DNA from: Mycetohabitans endofungorum
GTDB taxonomy: Bacteria > Pseudomonadota > Gammaproteobacteria > Burkholderiales > Burkholderiaceae
Direction: 5' to 3'
Length of the DNA stretch: 64,000 bases
NCBI RefSeq assembly: GCF_037477895.1
Contig: NZ_CP132744.1
Span: 1,240,001-1,304,000, forward strand
Shown: one piece after another, positions 1 through 12,300 of the stretch
Layout: each line of letters begins with the position of its first letter
Position numbering within the stretch: the stretch's first letter is position 1
The notes under the pieces: model-generated
What the model was told of the DNA's origin: nothing
The model's input: the letters and a program-made list of their open reading frames with translations, nothing else
Database searches by the model: none
Position numbers and translations under genes: made by a program

Positions 1-3000
1 GACACGATCAAGATCGCTGAGTCGCGGCTTGACAACGACGAGCCGTTTGAAAAATACGGCATTGACTCACTGATGGTCATGGATATGACGGCGGCGCTGG
101 AAAAACGCTTTGGGCCGCTGCCAAAGACGTTGTTCTTTGAATATCCCAGCTTGCAAAGCTTGGCGGATCATCTAGTCGCGCGACTGCCGCAAAGGCCCGC
201 TGTCAGCCAAGTCCCGCCTGCTGCCAGCGACTCGTTAATCGCGCAACTGCGAGCAATGCTGGCGAGCACCCTGGGGATCGCGCTGGAACAGATCGATGAT
301 GCACAGTGCTTCGAGCAATATGGCCTTGACTCGCTGATGATCATGGAGATGACCAGCGTGCTCGAAAAACGTTTTGGCGCTTTACCGCGTACGCTGTTAT
401 TTGAATACTCCAGCTTGCAGCAACTGGCGCACTATTTGGCAAACCGGCCACTCGAGCCGCAAGGTACGACGGCGGTGGTTCCGACTGGCGAACAAAAGCC
501 GCTGACGACGCCAGAATCCGGGAGCAAAGGCAGTCCGCGCCGCCGGCTGTTCGACAGCGTGGTGAATACGACAAGCCCTCGTGTCCAGCAAAGTTTGCAA
601 GGTAGCCAGCCAGGCCCTCAGCCCAGGGACGATATCGCTATCATCGGCGTGGCGGGGCGCTATCCCGCGGCTGACAATCTGGAGGTTTTTTGGCAGAACC
701 TACGCGAAGGCAAAAACAGCATCAGCGAAATTCCGGCCGAGCGCTGGAACTGGCGCGACTACTACAGTGAAAATCGCAGCGAAAGCGGGGTGCACAACAG
801 TAAGTGGGGCGGGTTTATCGATGGCGTCGATCAATTTGATCCACTGTTTTTCAATATTTCGCCGCTGGAAGCTGAACTTATCGATCCGCAGGAGCGGCTA
901 TTTCTGCAGACTGCCTGGTCGGCGATGGAAGATGCAGGTTACAGTCGCCGCATCGGTGGCGAGCAGACCGAGGATAGCGCGCAAGTTGGCGTCTACGTCG
1001 GCGTCATGTATGGCGAATACCAGCTATTCGGTGCTGAAGCCAGCTTGCGGGGCCAGCGCATGGGCTTTGCTGGCTGCACCGCCAGCATTGCCAACCGGAC
1101 ATCCTTCTGCCTCAATCTGCAGGGCCCGAGCATGACAGTCGACTCGATGTGCTCCAGCTCGCTGACTGCCATTCATCTAGCCTGTCAGGATTTGCGCAAT
1201 GGCCGCACCTCGATGGCTATTGCCGGAGGCGTCAACCTGACGATTCACCCCAACAAATATTTGATGCTGAGCAGCGGTCAATTCATCTCGAACCAGGGCC
1301 ATTGCGCTAGCTTCGGCGAAGGCGGTGATGGCTATGTGCCGGGCGAGGGCGTGGGTGCAGTCATCCTAAAACGACTGACCGATGCGCAGCGCGACGGCGA
1401 TCACATTTATGGGGTGATCAAAGGCAGTTACCTTAATCACGGTGGCAAAAGCACCGGTTACAGCGTGCCCAACCCACGGGCGCAGCAGGCAGCAATCAGC
1501 GGCGCGCTACAGGACGCCGGCGTCGATCCGGCGACCGTCAACTATATTGAGGCGCATGGTACGGGCACCAAGCTGGGCGATCCGATTGAGATCGCTGGTT
1601 TGGCCAACGCGTTGGGAACACGCAAGCCTGAGCAGACTTGCTGGTTAGGTTCGGTCAAGTCGAATATCGGTCACTGTGAAGCGGCGGCTGGCATTGCTGG
1701 GTTGACCAAGGTGCTGCTGCAATTGAAACACCGGCAAATTGTGCCGTCGCTGCACTCCCAAAAACTCAATCCCTTTATTGACTTTACGGCAACGCCCTTC
1801 GAGGTCAACCAGCAACTGCGAGCGTGGCCGCAGCCGTTGCTGAATGGTCAGGCCGTACCGCGGATCGCCGGCATTTCCTCGTTTGGTGCCGGCGGCTCCA
1901 ACGGCCATTTAATCGTCGCGGAGTACAGTCAAGCCAAGCCTGTGCTTGACGATAGTGGCAAGCCCGAAATGATTTTGTTGTCGGCCCGAGAGCCCGAGCA
2001 GCTGCGGCAGATCGCCAGCCGCTTGCTGGCCAGACTCGAGCGCTCGCAAGCCACGGATAGCTTGGCGGCCATTGCTTATACGCTGCAAGTGGGCCGGGAA
2101 GCAATGGAGCATCGCGCAGCGTTCATCACCAGCACAATGACAAGCTTGCTCGACGCATTACGGCGCCTGTCAGACGGCGACAGTCGCGGCTGGGTTTGCG
2201 GCGACGCGACCACGACCAGCGAGCGGGTTGAACAGTTTAAAGGCCGTTTTCAGGCGCAGTGGCGCGAGCAGCTGGTCAAGCTCTTTACGGACGGTGAACA
2301 GCAGTCGTTGCTGCAGTTGTGGAGCGAAGGCCTGCCCGTTGACTGGACAGCACTATGGGCTGCCAGCGGTGAACAACGCCAGCGAATCAGCTTGCCGAGT
2401 TATCCGTTTGCCACCCGCCGTTACTGGGCGCCCACGGAAGCTAGAGCACTATCGTCATCAACGCCTATGCAGTTGCACCCGTTAGTGCATCAAAACAGCT
2501 CACGATTTGATCAACAGCAATTTGTGACTGAATTCAGCGGGAACGAACCTTGGCTGAAAGATCACAGGGTGAGCGGGCGCAAGACCCTGCCTGGCGTGGC
2601 GTATTTGGAAATGATTCGGGTAGCGGTGACGCATTCGTTGGCCCACGGTCAAGCAAACGCGATGGTGATTGAGCAGCTGCACTGGTTAGCGCCGTTGACG
2701 GTTGAGTCCAATCCGCGCCGGATGCAGATTAACCTGGCGCGCGTGGACGAACGGATCGGTGTCAAATTGGTCACCAACGAAGGCAGTTCCTCCGTGCTGC
2801 ATGGCCAGGCCACAGCGATCACCGGCCTGTCGCTTCAGGAAGATCCATTGGATCTGGCGTACTGGCAGGGCTTGAACTGGCGACTGCGGCTTGACAGCGA
2901 CGAAGTTTACCGTCTCTTTAGTGAAATGGGCATCGATTACGGCGACAGCCATCGCGGGATTCGCCAGTTGAGGGTGGCGCAGCGGGGCGGTCGGCGTGAT

Positions 3001-4938
3001 GTGCTGGCGGAGTTGGAACTGAACGAGGCATTGCCCGGCACAGCCGATGACTGGTGGCTGAACCTGGGGATCACGGACAGCGCACTGCAGGCGGCAATCG
3101 GCATGTTGTTGCCGCTCGACGGCAGTGTGGCGAACTGGGCGTCGCCTTTTATGCCCTTTGCGCTGGACCGGCTGGAAATCCTCGCGCCTTGTCGTCAGCG
3201 GATGTGGGCGCTGCTTCACAGAGACGACGTAAATAACGCGGCCGGCAAAATGGATATTGATCTTTGCGACGACCAAGGGCAAATCTGCGTACGATTCTTG
3301 GGCTTAAGCTCAAGGCGCCTGCCTGCAGATTCAAGACCGCCAAACGCGGCGCTCGGGCGGGTTGATTCACTCGTCCCCCAGCAACAGCGCGAAGAGCGAC
3401 ATGTGCTGGCGCCGATTTGGTCGGTGGTCAACGGTGCGGTCGTTGAGCGACGTCAACAGGAGGGCGCGACGCTGATCTTCGGCGCAACCCCGGCGCAGCG
3501 CCCGGCGTTGGCCGAGCTTTATCCCGGCGCTGTGTTGGCGCTGAACGCAGACGACTCGGAGGCCGGCTACTTGGCCGCACTGAACACCCAACCGAAACTT
3601 GTCGACGTGATTTGGTTAGCGCCGTCAAGCGACGACCACTGTGCCAGCGCGTCGGAACTGGTTGCCGCACAACAGCATGGCGTACTGGCGCTGTTCAGAC
3701 TGATCAAGGTGCTGCTGAGCCTAGGTTACGGTCGCCAGCCTCTACGCTTGACGTTGGTCACCGGGCAGACGATTAACCCGCTGCCGGGCGAGGCCTGCCG
3801 GCCTGCCCATGCTGCAGTGCACGGATTGGCCGGCTCTTTAGCCAAGGAATATCCGCACTGGCGAGTGCAACTCGCAGATTTGCCGAGCGAACAGTTAACC
3901 TCGCTGGCCAATGCGCCATTCGATCACGTTGCTTCAGGTGAATTGCTGGCGCTGCGCCACGATCAGTGGTGGTTCCGCAGGCTGGCACGGGTGACGGTCG
4001 ATGCGCCGCCCGCAACGCAGCAGCCCGCCTATCGCGACGGCGGTGTCTACTTGGTGATCGGCGGCGCGGGCGGGATCGGTGCAGTTTGGAGCCGCTATGT
4101 CATCAGCCGCCATCGCGCTCGGGTGATTTGGATCGGTCGTCGATCGCCGGATCAACCGCTTAAAGCCAAGCTCGATGAACTGACTGCCGTTAGTCTGCGC
4201 CATAATGCTCCGGCGCCTGTTTATTTCCAGGCCGATGCCGCAGACGAGCAGCAACTGGTCGAGGTACGGCGACACATTATCGAGCGCTTTGGTGAGATCA
4301 ACGGTGTGGTGCACTCGGCAATCGTGCTTAAGGACCAAAGCCTGGCCAATATGGATGAGCAAACCTTTACCCGTGTGCTGAACGCTAAGGTCGCAACCAG
4401 TGTTGCACTGGCTCGGGCGTTCGAGCCAAGCGCCGCTTCGCTGGATTTTGTCCTGTTTTTCTCGTCAATGATGTCCTTTAGCACGGCCGCTGGTCAAAGC
4501 AACTATGCTGCCGGCTGCACGTTTGCCGACGCTTTTGCCGATCGGCTCAGAGCCGATTGGCCTTGCCCGGTCAAAGTCATGAATTGGGGCTATTGGGGGA
4601 GTGTCGGCTCAGTGAGTGACGTCCGTTACCGTGACCGGATGCGCGCGCTGGGATTAGGCTCTATCGAGCCGGAGGAAGGCATGCTGGTATTGGAGCAATT
4701 GCTGGACAGCAGGATGAATCAATTGGCGTTGCTGAAAACCCTTCAAAGTGAAGAGATCGATGGCCTCGACAGCTTGGCTGGACTGCTCAGCGATGAGCAA
4801 ATCAAGCTTTATCCCGATCATCACGGCAGTATGGCAGTGATGCAGAATCGGCTGGCGGACAGGCTGGCAGCGTTGACGCCGCCGTTGGATGCAAGCCAAC
4901 CCATCTCCGGTGTTCCCGGCGCGCTCGAGTGCGTATGA
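1..4938 (+). CDS. rhiB: Trans-AT polyketide synthase RhiB, C-terminal part (ACP-ACP-KS-DH-KR); 5' end outside window
   Basis: The reading frame is open from base 1, so the gene starts upstream. Two tandem ACPs come first, with phosphopantetheine serines at 67-69 (GIDSL) and 331-333 (GLDSL). A KS follows at about 631-1920 with an intact triad: Cys at 1150-1152 in DSMCSSS, then EAHGTGT and NIGHCE. The DH (about 2473-3330) has HxxxGxxxxP with His at 2563-2565 and the DSALQ aspartate at 3076-3078. The KR (nucleotide-binding GGAGGIG near 4060, Tyr 4504-4506) is the last domain. The protein stops without an ACP. The methyltransferase and ACP that complete this module open RhiC, so the module is split. 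There is no AT domain. The KR lacks the usual Asn of YxxxN (it reads YAAGC). Naming as RhiB rests on synteny and collinearity with rhizoxin; the domain calls are direct. Confidence 0.88.
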   Translation, partial: DTIKIAESRLDNDEPFEKYGIDSLMVMDMTAALEKRFGPLPKTLFFEYPSLQSLADHLVARLPQRPAVSQVPPAASDSLIAQLRAMLASTLGIALEQIDDAQCFEQYGLDSLMIMEMTSVLEKRFGALPRTLLFEYSSLQQLAHYLANRPLEPQGTTAVVPTGEQKPLTTPESGSKGSPRRRLFDSVVNTTSPRVQQSLQGSQPGPQPRDDIAIIGVAGRYPAADNLEVFWQNLREGKNSISEIPAERWNWRDYYSENRSESGVHNSKWGGFIDGVDQFDPLFFNISPLEAELIDPQERLFLQTAWSAMEDAGYSRRIGGEQTEDSAQVGVYVGVMYGEYQLFGAEASLRGQRMGFAGCTASIANRTSFCLNLQGPSMTVDSMCSSSLTAIHLACQDLRNGRTSMAIAGGVNLTIHPNKYLMLSSGQFISNQGHCASFGEGGDGYVPGEGVGAVILKRLTDAQRDGDHIYGVIKGSYLNHGGKSTGYSVPNPRAQQAAISGALQDAGVDPATVNYIEAHGTGTKLGDPIEIAGLANALGTRKPEQTCWLGSVKSNIGHCEAAAGIAGLTKVLLQLKHRQIVPSLHSQKLNPFIDFTATPFEVNQQLRAWPQPLLNGQAVPRIAGISSFGAGGSNGHLIVAEYSQAKPVLDDSGKPEMILLSAREPEQLRQIASRLLARLERSQATDSLAAIAYTLQVGREAMEHRAAFITSTMTSLLDALRRLSDGDSRGWVCGDATTTSERVEQFKGRFQAQWREQLVKLFTDGEQQSLLQLWSEGLPVDWTALWAASGEQRQRISLPSYPFATRRYWAPTEARALSSSTPMQLHPLVHQNSSRFDQQQFVTEFSGNEPWLKDHRVSGRKTLPGVAYLEMIRVAVTHSLAHGQANAMVIEQLHWLAPLTVESNPRRMQINLARVDERIGVKLVTNEGSSSVLHGQATAITGLSLQEDPLDLAYWQGLNWRLRLDSDEVYRLFSEMGIDYGDSHRGIRQLRVAQRGGRRDVLAELELNEALPGTADDWWLNLGITDSALQAAIGMLLPLDGSVANWASPFMPFALDRLEILAPCRQRMWALLHRDDVNNAAGKMDIDLCDDQGQICVRFLGLSSRRLPADSRPPNAALGRVDSLVPQQQREERHVLAPIWSVVNGAVVERRQQEGATLIFGATPAQRPALAELYPGAVLALNADDSEAGYLAALNTQPKLVDVIWLAPSSDDHCASASELVAAQQHGVLALFRLIKVLLSLGYGRQPLRLTLVTGQTINPLPGEACRPAHAAVHGLAGSLAKEYPHWRVQLADLPSEQLTSLANAPFDHVASGELLALRHDQWWFRRLARVTVDAPPATQQPAYRDGGVYLVIGGAGGIGAVWSRYVISRHRARVIWIGRRSPDQPLKAKLDELTAVSLRHNAPAPVYFQADAADEQQLVEVRRHIIERFGEINGVVHSAIVLKDQSLANMDEQTFTRVLNAKVATSVALARAFEPSAASLDFVLFFSSMMSFSTAAGQSNYAAGCTFADAFADRLRADWPCPVKVMNWGYWGSVGSVSDVRYRDRMRALGLGSIEPEEGMLVLEQLLDSRMNQLALLKTLQSEEIDGLDSLAGLLSDEQIKLYPDHHGSMAVMQNRLADRLAALTPPLDASQPISGVPGALECV

Positions 4939-6390
4939 CGCCGACCTTGATATCGCAACTATGAAGAGACGGCAGACGCGTTACCACAGGATTGAAGCAT
5001 GCTAACAGACGTAAATCAGACTACAGCAACGCTAGCCGGTGAACTCGAAGCGCTGGCGTGCCGCCTACTGGCGACCCAGTTGCACAGGTTGGGGCTACAT
5101 CGCAGCGAGGATTTGCAACGCCTTGCGCCGCGGCACGGTAACGCCACGCCAGATTACTTTGACCTCTGGCTAGCCGAAAGCCTAAAGTATGTGGCGGGTG
5201 TTGACGTCGGCGACCCTGACTCGTTATGGCAGCAATGGCACGAGCGGCTAGCGAATTGGCGTCAGGATAGTGACTTGGCAGCCAGGGCGCAGTTGCTTGA
5301 CGCTTGTCTGAAGGATCTGCCATCTGTATTGACTGGTGAAAAGTCGGCGACTAGCGTCCTTTTTCCTGATGGCTCGATGGCGCTGGTGGAAGGGGTATAC
5401 AAACACAACAGGATCTCCGATTACTTCAATCGAGTCCTGATCGAAGCGGCGTTAGCCTATATCGAAAGTCGTCCTAAAGATGCTGAGCCGTTGCGGATCC
5501 TCGAGATTGGTGCAGGCACCGGCGGTACCACGGCAGGGTTGCTGGCTGCGCTGGCGCCATGGCGGGCGCATATCGACGAATATTGCTATACCGATCTGTC
5601 CCATGCGTTCCTACAGCATGGTGCTCATGAGTTTGGCCGGGATAACCCGTTTTTACAGACCCGGCTGTTCGACGTCTCCCGTTCTTGCTTGGAGCAGGGG
5701 ATCGCTACAGATCGTTATCATTTGGTGGTGGCGACCAATGTGCTGCATGCCACGCCGGAGATCCGCCAGACTTTGCGCAACGCCAAGGCTGCTTTGCGCA
5801 AAGGTGGATTGTTGTTGCTCAACGAAATTAGTGAAGCGTCGTTGTTTACCCACTTGAGCTTCGGCTTGCTAGAAGGTTGGTGGCTCTACCAGGATCGCGC
5901 ATTGCGTATTCCTGGGTGTCCTGGATTGTCGCCGGCTGGCTGGCAGGCGGTGCTGGAGCAGGAGGGGCTTAGCCCGGTTTTGTTTCCCGCCAAACAGGCT
6001 CACGGCCTAGGCCAGCAAATTATCGTTGCCCAGAGTGACGGTATTGTGCGCCAACCTATCGCAAAGACGGCGCGACCGAGCGCGCGGCCGTCCATCGCCA
6101 GCCAGTGTGATGACGATTCCAACCCGGCGCAGGATCGCATCGCATCGGGTAGTTGGCGGCGGCGGGTGAGCGACTACCTTCGGGAGTTGGTGGCGTCAAC
6201 GCTGAAGATTCCGGCAGACAAAATGAGTTTGTCTCGTCCGCTGGAGGACTACGGGCTAGACTCGATTCTGGTGGTTAGGTTAACCAATGCATTTAATGAG
6301 CAATTCGAAGCGATAGACAGTGCGTTGTTCTTTGAAATGCCGACCTTGGCGGCGCTGACTGAGTACTTTATTCAGCATCGAGAAGACGAG
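631..6390 (+). other. Module split over RhiB/RhiC: KS-DH-KR // MT-ACP (predicted C17-C18, 18-methyl)
   Basis: KS, DH and KR lie at the end of RhiB; the C-methyltransferase and ACP (serine near 6261, YGLDSI) lie at the start of RhiC. By counting back from the thioesterase this unit supplies C17/C18, with the 18-methyl and 18,19-alkene. The domains are seen directly; the carbon assignment is inference. Confidence 0.8.
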
Positions 6391-9300
6391 TTGAAAGCCT
6401 TGTTGGGGCAGTCCAGCGTTGAACCGAACAAGGGAGCCGCAGCCGTTGTACAGCTCGTGCCGCAGACCCATGCCCAGGCGGCGTTGGAGACCAATGGCAC
6501 GCCAGAGAGTGATCACGCCCCGGCGACGGTCGAATTGGCCGCGCAGGACGGCAAAAACAAGATCGCTATTATCGGTCTCGATGGTCGTTATCCCGGCGCA
6601 GAGTCGATGACTGCATTTTGGCGTAACCTGGCCGGTGGCCATTGCGCGATCGACGAAATTCCGGCTGATCGTTGGGACTGGCGCCGTTATTTTGATCCGG
6701 AGAAGGGAAAGGCCGACCACATCTACACTCGCTGGGGTGGCTTCCTGAAGGGCATTGATCAGTTTGACTCGGCGTTTTTCCGAATCTCCCGCCGCGAAGC
6801 TGAGCGGATGGATCCGCAAGAGCGACTTTTCCTTGAAGTGGCCTACCACAGTATCGAAGACGCGGGCTACAACCCGGCAACGTTGTACCAACAGGGTGAG
6901 GTTGGGGTGTTTGTCGGGGTCATGAACGGCAGCTATAACCCGATGAGCAACTATTGGTCGATTGCCAATCGGGTGTCCTATCAACTGAATCTACAGGGAC
7001 CGAGTTTTGTCGTCGATAGCGCCTGTTCGTCATCACTGACAGCGATTCATTTGGCGCTTGAAAGCCTGGCTAACGGCAGTTGTGAGATGGCGATTGCAGG
7101 CGGTGTCAACTTGATCGTCAATCCGCACCACTACATCAATCTGTGCGAGATGATGATGTTATCGCCAGGCGAACGATGCAGTGCCTTTGGCGGTGACGCC
7201 GACGGCTTCGTGGATAGTGAAGGGGTGGGCGCGGTGGTGCTCAAGCCGCTAGACAAGGCGATTGCCGATGGCGACCCGATCTACGGGGTGATTCGTGGCA
7301 GCGCAATTAACGCCGGTGGCAAGACCAATGGCTATACCGTGCCCAGCGCCGGCGCCCAACAGCGTGTATTAGAAAAAGCGCTGTCGCGCTCAGCAATCGA
7401 CGCGAGCCGAATTAGTTATATCGAGGCCCATGGCACCGGCACCGCACTGGGCGATCCGATTGAGATCAGCGGCTTGAGTCGAGCTTTTGACAACCGCAAC
7501 GGCGTGGCTAGTCAGGGGTGTGCCATTGGTTCAGTCAAGAGCAATATCGGCCATTGTGAAAGCGCAGCGGGTATCGCCGGATTAAGCAAGGTGCTGCTGC
7601 AATTCAAGCATCGCCAACTGGTGCCGTCGTTGCACGCCGAGCAGCTCAACCCCAAAATCCATTTTGAAGGTACGCCATTTCGCGTGCAGCGACAGTTGAC
7701 GCCGTGGACAGCCAACGGTGACACGCGGATCGCGGCGATTTCCTCTTTTGGGGCTGGCGGTGCTAACGCGTCACTGATTGTCGAGGAATATAGTGGTGCG
7801 GTAGACCAACGACCCGCCGCAGCCGGCCCCTGGTTGATCCTGTTATCGGCTCGCGATCAACAGCGCCTAGCTGAGTCGGTGTCCCGATTACAGGCTTACC
7901 TTGACAGTGAAGACGGTCACCAGGTTCAGATAGCCGATCTGGCCTATACGCTACAAGTGGGGCGAGAAGCGATGAACGTGCGGCTAGCGCTCATCGTTGA
8001 TGCCCTTCCAGATCTGCAACGCCGTCTGGGACGGTGGCTCACTGGCGAGCCTATCGACGATGTGTTCCACGGCCATGTCGATCTGTTTGACGAGGCGCTC
8101 GACGCGCAGTGGTCCGACGCTGAGTCGCAAAAGCAAATCGACCGTTGGTTGGAACAACGTGAGTTGGCCGAATTGGCGGCGTTGTGGGTGCGTGGCGGTG
8201 CAATCGACTGGAATCGGCTCTATGTTGATCGCGCTTGTCGGCCGCCGATGCGGGTGAACTTACCAGGTTATCCGTTCGCCAAAAACAGTTATTGGATGCC
8301 CGCTCTGGCGCACCCCGCCCCGTGTCACGGCGGGAGTGAGGTCCAGCGGGCAGATTCATTGCCGTTGCTCGATGGTGAAGTACTTGCCGACAGCGATTTA
8401 TCCGATTGCTGTTATTTGCCGCGCTGGCAGCCGCAAGCGGCGGCCGAGCGGGCCACGTTGGCAGGTCCTGGGGCGATTGTGCTCGTGGCGGTGGAGCCAC
8501 GCGGCGCGGCAACCGGGCTGCTGTTGGAGACACTGGTTGATCATTATCGCGATAGCCGCACGGTGGTGCAGATCGACTGCGGTACGGGAGCGACTGCCGA
8601 GTTAGCGGTGGGACGTTGGCGTTGTGGCTACGAGGATCCGCAAGGTTTTGCGCAGATCCTCGCGGCGGTCGGCAAGGTGGCGCAGATTATCGTGATCGGC
8701 GCACAAGCGAAGAGCGACGTCACGCCGCTGATGCTAGCCGACAGTGTGCAACACAACGAATTGCCACTGCTCAGCTTGTTTAAGGCATTGCAGCACCATA
8801 TAGCCGCCGACGCGTGGGTAGATTGTTTCTTGTTGTCGCTGGACCGTTACGCTTTTGCCGGTGAGCAACGAGGGGGCAATCCGCTGGGGGCGGGCATGGC
8901 CGGATTGGGTTATGCGATGGCCCAGAGTGATCACCGGGTGCAACTTCGCAACCTGGATATTCGCTCTGTGGAACTAGACACGCGAGACAGTCGGCAGCGG
9001 TTGCTGGCGCAAATCTTGGCTGAACCCGCTTCAGAGCGGGGAGAACTGATCAAGCTCAGCCGAGGCGAGCGTTTTGTTCAACAGTTGACGCCATTGGCTC
9101 TGCCAGTGAGCGGTGACAGCCGATCAGCGCTAAAGCGTCAAGGAGTCTATGTCATCCTGGGCGGCAGCGGTGTCATCGGTCAGGTGGTGAGTCGCCAGCT
9201 GATCGAGCATTATCAGGCGCGCGTGGTCTGGCTGGGGCGCAAGGCCGCTGACAGCCGCGAGGTACAGCAAAGTGTGACGGCGGCCCCTTTCCATGGCCGG

Positions 9301-12300
9301 GTTGACTATATCCAGGCCGACGCGACGGATCTGTCGCAGTTGCAGCAGGCCGTGGCGCAGATCAAACAACGCTATGGGCGGATCAATGGCGCCGTGTTCT
9401 CCGGCATGGTCTTTGACTTTGAAAACAGCATCCAACAGACGTCGGAAGCGCAATTTAGGCAAATTCTCGAAATTAAGAGCCGCGGCAGCATCCATTTTTA
9501 TCAGGCGTTTGCCGAGCAGCCACTCGATTTCCTCTGTTATTTCTCTTCCGGCCAGGGTTTTGCGTTCTCCGGTGCGGCTAAATTGTCAGCTTATGCGTGC
9601 GGCATCACTTTTGCCGATGCCTTTGCCGACGCGATTCGCCCAGCGGCGGCTTTCCCGGTCGGCGTGATCAACTGGGGGTTCTGGCGCGCGTCGCTGAAAC
9701 CGCAGGCGATCAGCCAACACATGGATGCGCTTGGCGATGACGAAGGGTTTGCCTGCTTCAGCCGCTTTGTCGCTAACTTGGCCGGCGGCTCGCTGCCCCG
9801 GTTGTTGTGTATCAAGGCTTCGACGGCAGTGCGTCAGTTGATGGCTGTGCCGCAGGGGCGGCAGTACAAGCTGAACCCACTTGCCGTGCCAGCGAAACCC
9901 GCGCAGTGCGTCGAGCTGGAGCCCGCCGAGCTTGCCAGGCTGCAGCACATCTTTGATCCTCGGACGCTTGATCAGTCGATCGCTGTATTGCTGTTGATTC
10001 AATTGCAGACGCTCGGAATTTTCACCGCATCAGGCCAGCAAAGCGCTGAAGCGTGGCGACGGCAGGCAGGGATCAGCGACAGGTATCGTCGCTGGTGGCA
10101 CGAATGCTTGGCGATCTTGGTAGAGCATGGCTATCTACAGCAGCAGGGCGAGACCTTCGGCCTGGCAGTACATATTGCCCAAGAGCGCCGCGCAGCGATC
10201 TGGGCGGCTTGGCGGGAGCAGCGTGATCGCTACCTGGAAGACCGTGATCGTCGCGCTCAGGTGGCTTTGATCGACGATTGCCTGCAACAGCTACCGCACA
10301 TTCTGATTGGGCAGATTCAGCCCACGGATCTGCTATTCCCCGACGGTTCGATGGCCAAGGTCGAAGGAATCTACAAACAAAATACGCTGTCAGATTTTTT
10401 CAACGATCAACTAGCGGCGGCGGTGACCGATGATGTGCGCCGCCGGATCGAGGCGGATCCCCAGCGGCCGGTGCGTATCCTTGAAATCGGCGCTGGCACG
10501 GGGGGATCCACTGCAAAGCTGCTGCCCGCGCTGCAGCCGTTGGCTGGGCACATCGGTGAGTATTGCTATACCGATATTTCCCGCGCGTTCTTGCAGCATG
10601 GCGAGCGCTGTTTCGCGGCTGACCATCCTTACTTCACGACCCGAATTCTGGATATCAGCCAAGCTGTTGACGATAGCAACCCTGCCTCTGTCGGTTACGA
10701 TATCGTCATTGCCACTAATGTGCTGCATGCGACAGCCAATATGCGCCGCACGCTAGCCCACGCCAAGGCGATGCTACGCGGTGGTGGTCTGCTGGCGTTA
10801 AACGAGCTGAACCGCAAAACCACAGCAGCGACTGTGACCTTCGGCCTTCTCGACGGCTGGTGGCTGTACGAAGATGAACCACTGCGGATCCCCGGCTCGC
10901 CGTTATTGGCCGATGACAGCTGGACTGAGCTGCTGTGCAGCGAGGGCTTCACGCAGGTCAGTCTGCGGATCAACCACGGGGTCACGCTAGGCCAACAAAT
11001 CATCACCGCCCATAGTGACGGATTAGTCCTGCAAGACATTGGACAACCCGCCCCAGCCACGTCGGCGCGCCAACCGGAAAACAACGACTCCATGTTAAAC
11101 GAGCACCATGCAAGCCAGGCCGGACAATGCGAAGATATAGCCGGTAAACTGCAGCAATTGATCATCGATGCTTTGGCCAATACGCTTAAGGCTGACGCAC
11201 AGAGCATCGCGCTACGCACGCCGTTTTCCGACTATGGCGTGGATTCGATCCTTGGGGTGGGCTTTGTCAAGCATTTGAGTCATCAACTGGGAATCAAGCT
11301 CAATAGTGCGGTCTTGTTTGAACAGTCCACGGTGGCTAAGCTGCGGGACTATTTGTTAAACACGTATGGCGAGCCAATCAAACGGACGCTGGCTGAACCG
11401 ATTGAGGCTCATTCTGCCGTGGCCGTAGCTAACGGCACCTCGAAGATACAGCCGCCGGCAGTCGCTGCCGCGGCAGCGACGATGAGCCCAGTCATGGCCG
11501 TTGCGCTAGGCGGCGCGGATCGGCCAACGACTATCGACGTAGCCCCGAGCGTCCATTCGTCGGCGAGCACGGCCGCTAGTGGACGGATTGCGGTGATCGG
11601 CATGTCCGGACAGTTTCCTGGCGCTGATCATGTCGATGAGCTGTGGGATAACTTGCTGGCCGGGCACAATAGCGTGCAAGAGCTGCCGGCGCATTATCTC
11701 GATCCCCGTGCCTACAGTGCCGATAAGCAGCCAGGCAAGAGTTACTGCAAATGGGCAGGGATACTGAAAAACCGTGACTGCTTCGATCCCCTGTTTTTCA
11801 ACCTCACGCCTCACGAAGCGGAGTCGATGACGCCGCACCAGCGGTTGGTGATGCAGGAAAGCTGGAAGGCGCTCGAAGACGCGGGTTATAACCCGATGAC
11901 GCTGGCGGGTCGTGCAATTAGCGTCTACGTTGGCGCGGAGCCTGGCGGTTACCACCACGACTCCTTTACCGGTGGCTCCGAGGCGATTGTGGCTTCCCGA
12001 CTGTCTTATTTCCTCGACCTGAAAGGGCCGGCGATGGTCGTCAACACCGGTTGCTCTTCGTCTGCTGTGGCGATCCACCAGGCTTGCGAAAGCTTGCGTC
12101 ACGCAGAAAGCAATATGGCGCTAGCCGGCGGGGTGTACGCGCTGCTGGATCAGCGGGGATTGATCAGCCTGTCGGCGATTGACATGCTCAGTCCCAGCGG
12201 CCAATGTCACGCATTTGACGCGGCAGCCGACGGCACGGTGATCTCCGAAGGTGTCGGCATGGTGGTGTTGAAAAGGCTGGAGGATGCTGAGGCCGACGGC

